NCBI GenBank assembly: GCA_964592125.1
Contig: CAZQBV010000078.1
Span: 1-14,151, forward strand
Direction of reading: 5' to 3'
DNA: 14,151 bases
DNA from: UBA5399 sp964592125
GTDB taxonomy: Bacteria > Bacillota > Clostridia > Christensenellales > Christensenellaceae
The translations under genes and the position numbers were made by a program. This document shows, piece by piece, positions 1 to 6,374 of the stretch (positions are counted from its first letter, which is position 1; each line of letters opens with the position of its first letter). A model generated the notes under the pieces. It saw nothing but the letters and a program-made list of their open reading frames with translations. It was not told where the DNA came from and did no database searches.

Positions 1-61
1 CAAAAATCCTTCGCGATGCCAACGACTCGATTTCTGTGCGGTATCGCCCTAAAACTGATGG
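1..61. other. Non-coding left edge, nothing recognised
   Basis: These 61 bases follow the xylulokinase stop codon. I see no convincing hairpin with a T-run, no repeat shared with the rest of the window and no start of another gene. The terminator of the xylA-xylB unit, or a further gene of it, may lie beyond the edge. Confidence 0.5.
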
Positions 62-1585
62 CTAAATTTTCGCCAGTGTTTTATAGCTGCCTTTCAGGTT
101 TTCATACAGTTCTAGGTACAGCTTGTAGTACTTTTCGTACTCTGCCAAATGGCCGTCAATAGGCTGTTGCACTGCGTTTTTCTGCACCACAGCGCTGCAT
201 CCCTCCGGCACGCTGGCATATAGTCCGGCGCCCACACCTGCCAAAATGGCAACGCCCAGCGCAGGGCCTTCTTTGGATTTTGCAGTGGCCACCTCGCAAT
301 TGTATATATCTGCGAGCATTTGCCGCCACACAGCAGAGGAACCACCACCGCCCGTTGCCATCATTTCGCTAAAGTCCACGCCCATATCGCGGAACACATC
401 TAGACAATTACGCAGCGAATAGCTTACACCCTCCATTACTGCACGCATCATATCGTACTTTGTATGGATCGCAGACAACCCAAAGAATACACCGCGGGCA
501 TCCGCATCCAGCAGCGGAGAGCGCTCACCCATCAAATAGGGCAAGTACAGCAGCTTGTTTGCACCAATGGGCAAGCGGTCTATCTGTTCGTTCATCAGCA
601 CATAGGGGTCTTGCCCCATGCCTCTTGCAGTTTCCATTTCCGAAACACACAGCTGATCCCTAAACCACTTTAACGACAGCCCTGCCGCCAGTGTGCAGCT
701 CATCACAGTCCACTTGCCGGGCACCGCATGGCAGAAGGTATGCACCCTGCCGCCCGGGTCTATTGTTACATTGTCTGAATGCGCAAAAATAACGCCAGAG
801 GTACCAATTGTGGTAAACGCCTTGCCTGTTTCCACCACGCCGGTGCCCACAGCCGCTGCTGCATTGTCGCCCGCGCCGCCCACCACAGGCGTGCCCGGCT
901 TCAGCCCCACTTTTGCGGCTATCGCTGCGGAAACACCACCGGTTACCTCGCAGCTTTCGTACATCTTGGGCATCATGGCTTTGTCAATGTTCAGTTTGTC
1001 CAGTATTTCGTCCGACCACTGGCGTTTTGGCACATCCAGCAAGTTCATGCCCGAGGCATCACTTACTTCTGTGGCAAACTCACCTGTCAGCATATAGCGT
1101 ATATAGTCTTTGGGAAGCAAAACATGCGCTGCCTTCTCGTATATCTCCGGCTCGTGCTTTCGCACCCACAATATTTTGCCTGCGGTAAATCCGGGCAGCG
1201 CAGGGTTTGCGCTAATTTCTATTAGGCGTTTTTTCCCTATAGTCGCGGTAATTTCCTCGCACTCATCCACCGTTCTTCCATCACACCAAATGATGGAAGG
1301 GCGAAGCACCATGCCCTCTTTGTCCAGCAGTACCAGCCCATGCATTTGCCCGGACAGGCCCACCCCTTTAATCTCCTCCGCTTTCACACCGCTTTTGGCA
1401 GTTACTACCTGCAGCGTTTCCACAGTGGCATTCCACCAGTCCTGTGGGTTTTGCTCTGCCCAACCGTTTTTCGGCTGATACATGGGGTATTCCACAGTGT
1501 GGGACGCCACCACCGTTCCCTTTTCATCAAACAGCACAGTCTTTGTGCCCGACGTGCCAATATCCACTCCTACTAAATAACTCAT
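62..1585 (-). CDS. xylB: Xylulokinase (FGGY carbohydrate kinase)
   Basis: Cytoplasmic kinase of 507 residues that phosphorylates D-xylulose to D-xylulose 5-phosphate with ATP, feeding the pentose phosphate or phosphoketolase route. The length suits the family (about 490-510). Visible signatures are the N-terminal phosphate-binding segment GVDIGTSGTKT with D8, the XylB-typical SGQMHG at 78-83 (M81-H82 contact substrate in E. coli XylB), IIWCDGRT at 98-105, NPALPGFTAGKILW at 127-140, and GAGDNAA with the presumed catalytic base D240. The reading frame stays open for 49 codons upstream, but that part is translated repeat DNA. The ATG at 1585-1583 has a GAAAGG site six bases ahead and begins with the family's usual N-terminus. 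It is the second gene of a two-gene unit with the xylose isomerase-like gene. As no fuculokinase is present, activity on L-fuculose or D-ribulose is conceivable, but the sequence reads as classic XylB. Confidence 0.93.
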   Translation of the reverse strand: MSYLVGVDIGTSGTKTVLFDEKGTVVASHTVEYPMYQPKNGWAEQNPQDWWNATVETLQVVTAKSGVKAEEIKGVGLSGQMHGLVLLDKEGMVLRPSIIWCDGRTVDECEEITATIGKKRLIEISANPALPGFTAGKILWVRKHEPEIYEKAAHVLLPKDYIRYMLTGEFATEVSDASGMNLLDVPKRQWSDEILDKLNIDKAMMPKMYESCEVTGGVSAAIAAKVGLKPGTPVVGGAGDNAAAAVGTGVVETGKAFTTIGTSGVIFAHSDNVTIDPGGRVHTFCHAVPGKWTVMSCTLAAGLSLKWFRDQLCVSEMETARGMGQDPYVLMNEQIDRLPIGANKLLYLPYLMGERSPLLDADARGVFFGLSAIHTKYDMMRAVMEGVSYSLRNCLDVFRDMGVDFSEMMATGGGGSSAVWRQMLADIYNCEVATAKSKEGPALGVAILAGVGAGLYASVPEGCSAVVQKNAVQQPIDGHLAEYEKYYKLYLELYENLKGSYKTLAKI

Positions 1586-1608
1586 AGTGTACCTTTCAAT
1601 CCTTTCCT

Positions 1609-1767
1609 TTATACCAATCCCATTTAAAAATGCTTGCATTTTTATAGCTTGAAGCGCGTTTGGGATGGCATGAGACGTGTTCCGCGCTGTTTTTGCGCAC
1701 AGCATAGCCACGCCATCGGCGAGGCATTCCAAATGAATACAGATGTTTTAATTTGGAATCAGTATTA
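1609..1767. repeat. Imperfect inverted-repeat element between xylA and xylB (MITE-like)
   Basis: The left arm at 1609-1629 reads TTATACCAATCCCATTTAAA(A). The right arm at 1746-1767, read on the other strand, begins TAATACTGATTCCAAATTAA. The arms match at about 15 of 21 positions. Inside are a second imperfect inverted pair (TTTGGGATGGC near 1660 against GGCATTCCAAA near 1722) and a small GCTGT/ACAGC hairpin near 1687-1704. The right end supplies the stop codon of the upstream isomerase gene. The same terminal motif recurs at 7715-7730, 8924-8981 and 14131-14151. It could be a degenerate miniature inverted-repeat element or a structured intergenic RNA. No transposase is visible. Confidence 0.6.
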
Positions 1768-2802
1768 GCAACCCAGCAACAATTCCAGTACGTACATTTC
1801 CAGCTTTTCAAAGTTGTGGCTGGCCACACATTCCGCTTGGAATTTGTAATCAAATTTCTTTACCTTTTCCAGCATCAGTTCAAACACGCGCTTGCTGTTG
1901 ATAATGTGGCGATAGCTGTCTTCCACCGGCTGCGTGCGCATGGCTTTTACATCCAGCCCCACACACTCGCCTTTATCGCCAAAGTTGTTTTCATACAGCA
2001 CCTTCACCTGATCAAACGCACCGCGCAGGTTTTCCGCTCCAAAGGCTTTGTCCTGATCGTAACGGATGCCGTTCTGGTCGTTCAGGTGCACGCCCCACAG
2101 CTTGCCAGCCGCTATGGCAAACGCCATGTCTGCCGCCGGATCCAGCCCTGCCATAGTGGAATGCGCACTTTCTATACACACGCCCACACGCGATGGATCC
2201 ACCGTTTGCGCGCCCATTGCCAGCGCATGCCCACAGGTACCGCAATAGCTTCTGTCAATTGGCTCATTTGGCTTGGGCTCCACCAAAATTTGCACATCCG
2301 AATCATACTTCAATATGGTATCGAAAGCTTCGCGCATTTGCACAATTTTCTCCACCGGATTTTTGCCCTCTGCACAAAGCGTGCCTTCGCGTGCCAGCCA
2401 CAGCTGCACTTTGTTTGTACCCAGCGCTTTGGCAATATCTACCGAGCGCAGCGAACGCCAAATGGCAAAGTCGTAATCTTCCTTCCTGCTGGCTGTATAG
2501 CCGCCATCGTTGGTGTGTTTGTCAAACCACAGGCGGGGCGCCACAAATTCGGCAAACAGGCCATACTTATCCAGCGTGGCCTTCACATCTTTGGCATAGT
2601 CTATAATTGCCTTCTCGGACATGTTGTTCATATCCGGCACAGCATCATCGTCATGAAATTGCACACCATCCATGCCAATTTCCGCAAATTTCTTTATCTT
2701 CTCCTCAAAGGGAATAGATGGGCGAATGCCCGGGCCAAATGTTTCGTGCCCTTCATGCACATTCCAAGGTCCCACGGTAAATTTAAATTGAGCCATACTC
2801 AT
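1765..2802 (-). CDS. xylA: Xylose isomerase-like TIM-barrel protein, class I type, altered metal site
   Basis: This 345-residue protein resembles the short class I (actinobacterial/Thermus) xylose isomerases, which convert D-xylose to D-xylulose and usually have about 390 residues. Compared with Streptomyces XI from memory, these parts are kept: FHDDD at 49-53 (catalytic H50 and D53), W135, EPKPNEP at 175-181 (E175, K177), E211 and H214, YDQD at 248-251 (D249, D251) and LDVK with D284. Two active-site positions differ. The metal-1 ligand Asp245 (HIDLN) is His239 here (GVHLN), and the pocket residue Phe94 is Trp92. His at this barrel position recalls the sugar epimerase/rhamnose isomerase branches, so the substrate may not be xylose. 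Position directly before xylulokinase still supports a xylulose-forming role. The start at 2802 was chosen because GGAG lies five bases ahead; the second Met, two codons on, would be 11 away. The stop codon lies in a repeat end. Confidence 0.8.
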   Translation of the reverse strand: MSMAQFKFTVGPWNVHEGHETFGPGIRPSIPFEEKIKKFAEIGMDGVQFHDDDAVPDMNNMSEKAIIDYAKDVKATLDKYGLFAEFVAPRLWFDKHTNDGGYTASRKEDYDFAIWRSLRSVDIAKALGTNKVQLWLAREGTLCAEGKNPVEKIVQMREAFDTILKYDSDVQILVEPKPNEPIDRSYCGTCGHALAMGAQTVDPSRVGVCIESAHSTMAGLDPAADMAFAIAAGKLWGVHLNDQNGIRYDQDKAFGAENLRGAFDQVKVLYENNFGDKGECVGLDVKAMRTQPVEDSYRHIINSKRVFELMLEKVKKFDYKFQAECVASHNFEKLEMYVLELLLGC

Positions 2803-2807
2803 AAAAT

Positions 2808-2814
2808 CTCCTTT
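2808..2814 (-). promoter_or_regulatory. Ribosome binding site fixing the xylA start
   Basis: Minus-strand AAAGGAG ends five bases before the ATG at 2802-2800. The open frame continues 15 codons further upstream (from 2847), but that part overlaps the A/T-rich leader and has no Shine-Dalgarno site. The ATG at 2796 would sit 11 bases from the site. Confidence 0.7.
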
Positions 2815-2880
2815 ATTCAAATAATATAGACGAGAATAAAAATACACTTCGCATATCTGTAGTGCCTACCCATGCAAATT

Positions 2881-2906
2881 GCAACAAATACTGAATTGAT
2901 TGTTGC
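2881..2906. promoter_or_regulatory. Operator-like palindrome at the xylA transcription start
   Basis: GCAACAA (2881-2887) and TTGTTGC (2900-2906) form a perfect 7-base inverted repeat with a 12-base spacer, giving 19 bases centre to centre. It starts a few bases downstream of the -10 box and overlaps the expected start of transcription, where a repressor would block initiation. The matching regulator (LacI, GntR or ROK type) cannot be named, since no regulator gene is in the window. Confidence 0.5.
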
Positions 2907-2910
2907 CTTT

Positions 2911-2939
2911 ATTATATACCCCAAACCAAATTAAATCAA
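2911..2939 (-). promoter_or_regulatory. Sigma-A type promoter for xylA-xylB
   Basis: On the minus strand the -35 box TTGATT (2939-2934) and a perfect -10 box TATAAT (2916-2911) are separated by 17 bases. The site lies just downstream of the fucI terminator and about 110 bases before the xylA start, so xylA-xylB appears to be a separately controlled unit. Confidence 0.75.
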
Positions 2940-2953
2940 CCGTTTTGCCCATG

Positions 2954-2981
2954 AAAAAGCAGCCATGGGGGCGGCTGCTTT
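2954..2981 (-). terminator. Intrinsic terminator after fucI
   Basis: Read on the minus strand, AAGCAGCC and GGCTGCTT form an 8-base-pair stem with an 8-base loop, followed directly by a run of T. It lies 27 bases after the fucI stop codon and ends the long importer-to-fucI unit. The A-run on the other side gives little support for plus-strand use. Confidence 0.85.
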
Positions 2982-3007
2982 CTTGGAATTCTATTCTATT
3001 GTTCACA

Positions 3008-4768
3008 CTATTTATAAATTGGCCCATAGTTCCTGCAGGCACGATAGTCTGCACTTTCCAGTTCTTCCGTACCAAAGGCATTCCATGTGCTGGGGCGGAA
3101 TATTTTTTCCCGAGGTACATTGTGCATGCTAACAGGAATACGCAGCATAGAAGCCAGTGTAATAAATTCTGCACCCACATGGCCATACACACTTGCGCCG
3201 TGGTTCGCTCCCCAGTTTGCCATAACACTATATACATCTGTAAATGCGCCGTGCCCCGTTAGGTTGGGTGCAAACCATGTGGAAGGCCAACCCGCATCTG
3301 TACGTTTTTCCAATATGGTTGCTGCTTCATCACCAATATCGCAGGTGTAGCCCTCTGCAATTTGCAGTACCGGCCCCAGCCCATCTACCAAGTTCACGCG
3401 CACCATGGTAAGCGGCATGCCGCCGCGTGTACGGAATGTGCTGGAGAAACCGCCGCCACGGAAGTAGCCCAAATTGCCGGGTGTCCATGTGGTTGCATCC
3501 AGACACTTTTGTGCTTCTGCTTCTGTAATTTCCCAGAAGGGTTTCATTGCAGGTTTCCCATCAATTTCCTGCTGGCCGGTGGCATCCAGCGTGGTTGCGC
3601 CAGAGTTAATCAAATGGATGATACCATTTTTTGCATACCCATCCAGCGTGGCTCCGGTTACGCGCTTCACCGCATCCGGGCTCCAATAGGTGCGCACATC
3701 GCTAAACACAGGCGCACTGTTGGTTAAAAGATGCCCCATCAGCATGGAGATACCGTTCATGCAATCATTTTCCGTTGCTACCACATAGGGGCGTCTTATG
3801 CCGTTCCAGTCGAAACTGGAGCACAAAATGGATTCCATAAAGTCCCCATTGGGCATGAAGTCTGTCCACTGCCGTTGCCCTTGGAAGCCTGCTGCTATGG
3901 CATTGTTGCCGTTGCCTTCCTCTTTCCAGCCAATTGTTTTCAGATGGTCGTTTCCTTCCATCATATCTCTTATAATAAGAGCCAGCTTCACGCTATACGC
4001 CCAGTCTCCATCTCTTTGTTCCTGCGTTTTGCCTGCGCTGCCATTGTAAATATCGTCATTTTCCTTGCAGTTTTCTTTCACCCATGCATAGGCCTTTTTA
4101 AACTCTTCTTCATCGTAAATGCCGTTGTTCACGCGGCGAATGATTTCGGTCATATCCTTATATTCACAGCGCATGCCCAAATATTTCTCAAAAAACGCAG
4201 GGTCTACAATGCTTCCCGCAATGCCCATGCTCACATTGCCCACCGCCAGATAGGACTTACCCTTCATTTCGCCTACGGCCACTGCACCACGCGCAAAACG
4301 CAATATTTTTTCCTGCACATCTTCGGGAATGCTTTTGTCGTTGGCCTCTTGCACCTCGTGCCCATAAATGGAGAAAGCGGGAATTCCCTTTTGCGCATGA
4401 GCCGCCAGCACTGCCGCCAGATACACTGCGCCCGGGCGCTCTGTTCCATTAAATCCCCAAATTGCCTTCGGGGTGCTTTTGTCCATATCCATCGTTTCGC
4501 TGCCATAGCACCAGCAGGGCGTTACGGTAAGTGTGCCACATACACCCACGCGATCAAATTTTTCCTGACAGGCTGCCGCCTCTGCAAAACCACCAATGGT
4601 GCTGTCTGCTATTACGCATTCCACCGGTTTGCCATCCCTATCCTTTATGTTGGCTTCTATCAGCGCCTTTGCCGCATAGGCCATGCCCATGGTTTGCTCT
4701 TCCAGACCTTCGCGTATGCCCTGTGCACCTTCCCTGCCGTCAATTGTCGGCCGAATCCCAATTTTCAT
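3008..4768 (-). CDS. fucI: L-fucose isomerase
   Basis: Cytoplasmic Mn-dependent ketol isomerase that converts L-fucose to L-fuculose; the E. coli enzyme also turns D-arabinose into D-ribulose. At 586 residues it matches the family (E. coli 591) and looks complete. Expected metal ligands are E333 in ATEND, D357 in FSDVRTYWSP and H523 in NWGANHG, matching E337, D361 and H528 of E. coli. Other family hallmarks are IRPTIDGR at the N-terminus and VGAEFITLASMLRIPV near the C-terminus. GGAGG precedes the ATG, fixing the start. It is the last gene before an intrinsic terminator and follows the mutarotase by 57 bases. No fuculokinase (FucK) or fuculose-phosphate aldolase (FucA) is nearby, so the later steps are encoded elsewhere, or the product goes to the neighbouring FGGY kinase. 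Confidence 0.97.
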   Translation of the reverse strand: MKIGIRPTIDGREGAQGIREGLEEQTMGMAYAAKALIEANIKDRDGKPVECVIADSTIGGFAEAAACQEKFDRVGVCGTLTVTPCWCYGSETMDMDKSTPKAIWGFNGTERPGAVYLAAVLAAHAQKGIPAFSIYGHEVQEANDKSIPEDVQEKILRFARGAVAVGEMKGKSYLAVGNVSMGIAGSIVDPAFFEKYLGMRCEYKDMTEIIRRVNNGIYDEEEFKKAYAWVKENCKENDDIYNGSAGKTQEQRDGDWAYSVKLALIIRDMMEGNDHLKTIGWKEEGNGNNAIAAGFQGQRQWTDFMPNGDFMESILCSSFDWNGIRRPYVVATENDCMNGISMLMGHLLTNSAPVFSDVRTYWSPDAVKRVTGATLDGYAKNGIIHLINSGATTLDATGQQEIDGKPAMKPFWEITEAEAQKCLDATTWTPGNLGYFRGGGFSSTFRTRGGMPLTMVRVNLVDGLGPVLQIAEGYTCDIGDEAATILEKRTDAGWPSTWFAPNLTGHGAFTDVYSVMANWGANHGASVYGHVGAEFITLASMLRIPVSMHNVPREKIFRPSTWNAFGTEELESADYRACRNYGPIYK

Positions 4769-4825
4769 ATTTGCCTCCTTCAGTATAATTAAATTACTAC
4801 CTGTAAAAACACTCCGCTATCAAAC

Positions 4826-5149
4826 TTAATCTAGGTGAAATACCTCTTCCATATCCACCCACCATTCACCGTCTTTGGCACATTCCACTGGCTGCTGGCA
4901 GGGCATGCATTCGTCCCACCACTTTTGCGTCATTGGGTCTGCCGCCATTTTTGCCATATCTGCTTGGTAATCATTTCCTGTATATTCATAATACGAGAAA
5001 AGCATACCATTATGCAAGTAAATTGAATAATTCTTTATATTACATTTTTTTATCATGTCCAGTATTTCCGGCCATGCGTTGGCATGCAGTTCTTTATAGT
5101 ACGCTTCTTTATCGGGGTTTAGCTTTATAATTTGCCCATAACGTTTCAT
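4826..5149 (-). CDS. rhaM: L-rhamnose mutarotase-type protein (sugar anomerase)
   Basis: A 107-residue protein of the RhaM/RhaU family (COG3254), small dimeric cytoplasmic enzymes that interconvert alpha and beta anomers of 6-deoxyhexoses so that the isomerase gets its preferred form. Family residues are visible: His in ELHANAWPEI (near 22), Tyr in NYSIYLHN (near 41-44), the paired Trp of QKWWDE and the C-terminal EVFHLD ending. The family's typical length is about 104. GGAGG ahead of the ATG supports the start. It sits directly upstream of fucI with no rhamnose gene nearby, so an L-fucose mutarotase role seems likelier than rhamnose. Some COG3254 members near fucose genes have been annotated as a second type of fucose mutarotase. 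Substrate cannot be decided from sequence. Confidence 0.85.
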   Translation of the reverse strand: MKRYGQIIKLNPDKEAYYKELHANAWPEILDMIKKCNIKNYSIYLHNGMLFSYYEYTGNDYQADMAKMAADPMTQKWWDECMPCQQPVECAKDGEWWVDMEEVFHLD

Positions 5150-5177
5150 TTTAAACCTCCTGCCGCATGTGTGCTGG

Positions 5178-6335
5178 TTAGCCCAGCAGTTCCAGTTCCT
5201 TTTTTATCCGTTCTAAATCCAATGGAAACGTTCCATACTCGTGCACCAGCTGCACCATATACGCATAGCTTTCGGGTGCCACATCGCTGGAAACAGAATG
5301 GTCACTTTGGCAAATATAGCCGCCTCCTTGTGCCGCCTGTAATTTGTACAGCACTTCGCGTTTGATGCGGTTTTTGTCTCCACTTTCCAGTTCCCGCACA
5401 TCTATATTGCCCACAAAGCACAGCCTGCCGCCATAAGTTTTTTTCAGTTCCACCACGTCCAAATGCGCCTTTACCTCCAATGGGTTGTAGCCCATCAGCC
5501 CAATTTCTATAAAGTCTTCATATACTTTTGTGGCATCGCCGCAGCCATGATAAATCATCATCAGCCCCGCTTTTTTACATTCCGCAATAATTCGCTCATC
5601 TATGGGTTTAAACCATTTGCGCCATATTTCCGGCGAAAACAACATGCCGTTTACATAGGCCAAATCGCCCCAAATATACATGCCCGAAAGCTTTCCCTTC
5701 GCCGCTTCTATTTGCGCACGCACCAGCCCTACCAAAAAGTCGCCAATTCGCTTTATAAATGCGCCAAACAGTTCTTCTTCCAGCATCATCCAGTACAAGG
5801 CATTTTCTGTACCCATGCAACGCCACACATATTCATATCCTTCACAAACAGAGCCAAACACGGGGATATCCTCATGGTAGGCATTCACCCTGTCCATCCA
5901 GCTGGGAATGTTGCGCACAATGGCATCTCCCAAACAATTAATTTGGTCATCTCCCTGCCTGAAAAGCCGCCGCGGGTCATCTGCAGGTTCAATTACAAAA
6001 CCCGCCATTTCGGAGGGGTCTTGAATGGAAAACTCTTCAAAGTGCGGCATGGGCAAATCCCCCCGACGCAATACTTTTGCACCAAAGCCTGTTTTTACCA
6101 AAGTATCCACACCGTTGTCCATCAGTATTTCAAAGTCCTGTATCACCGGATCCATATTGGGGTTCATCACAATGTAATCCAGATCAAATTTACGGTATAA
6201 ATCTACATCCTTGCCCCATGCTTCGCAGGCACGCTTTCTAAAGCCCGTCCAAAAGAAATCGCTTATGGGAACCCTATCCCCTTCTTTGCCCGAAAGTGCC
6301 GCCCACAGCCTGTCTATTTTTTCCTGTTTGCTCAT
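5178..6335 (-). CDS. URO-D superfamily protein, MtaA/CmuA-like (third of three)
   Basis: A 385-residue protein of the uroporphyrinogen decarboxylase superfamily (COG0407), which includes the Zn-dependent corrinoid methyltransferases MtaA, MtbA and CmuA. It has the metal motif H263-G-C265-G, followed by the usual barrel strand FVGNID (307-312), and a third candidate ligand C342 (GGYICQSDH). This His-x-Cys plus distal Cys pattern matches MtaA-type zinc binding. H346 follows nearby, and WGDLAYVNGMLFSPEIW at 222-238 is a typical family segment. The N-terminal arginine motif of heme-pathway URO-D (PVWxMRQAGR) is absent, so porphyrin decarboxylation is unlikely. No corrinoid-binding DxHxxG motif is present. 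GGTGG precedes the ATG by seven bases. The gene is 28 bases from the mutarotase gene and clearly in the same operon. Substrate unknown; a methyl transfer role is inferred. Confidence 0.8.
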   Translation of the reverse strand: MSKQEKIDRLWAALSGKEGDRVPISDFFWTGFRKRACEAWGKDVDLYRKFDLDYIVMNPNMDPVIQDFEILMDNGVDTLVKTGFGAKVLRRGDLPMPHFEEFSIQDPSEMAGFVIEPADDPRRLFRQGDDQINCLGDAIVRNIPSWMDRVNAYHEDIPVFGSVCEGYEYVWRCMGTENALYWMMLEEELFGAFIKRIGDFLVGLVRAQIEAAKGKLSGMYIWGDLAYVNGMLFSPEIWRKWFKPIDERIIAECKKAGLMMIYHGCGDATKVYEDFIEIGLMGYNPLEVKAHLDVVELKKTYGGRLCFVGNIDVRELESGDKNRIKREVLYKLQAAQGGGYICQSDHSVSSDVAPESYAYMVQLVHEYGTFPLDLERIKKELELLG

Positions 6336-6374
6336 ACATACACCACCTATTCTTTTTCTTCATTTTATTCTCAT

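Noticed and set aside
1586..1732. 49-codon N-terminal extension of the xylulokinase frame
   Set aside because: It is translated repeat DNA, has no ribosome site, and the kinase fold begins at the internal ATG at 1585 with GAAAGG ahead.
1753..2829. Long plus-strand open frame of 358 codons
   Set aside because: It mirrors the xylose isomerase-like gene on the opposite strand; its sequence is rich in His, Phe and Cys without family motifs, while the minus frame has clear active-site motifs.
3731..4792. Long plus-strand open frame of 353 codons
   Set aside because: Antisense shadow of fucI, with no recognisable domain and no ribosome site.
4769..4825. Internal promoter before fucI (TTTACA with TATACT)
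   Set aside because: Both boxes are good but only 14 bases apart, too close for a standard sigma-A promoter.
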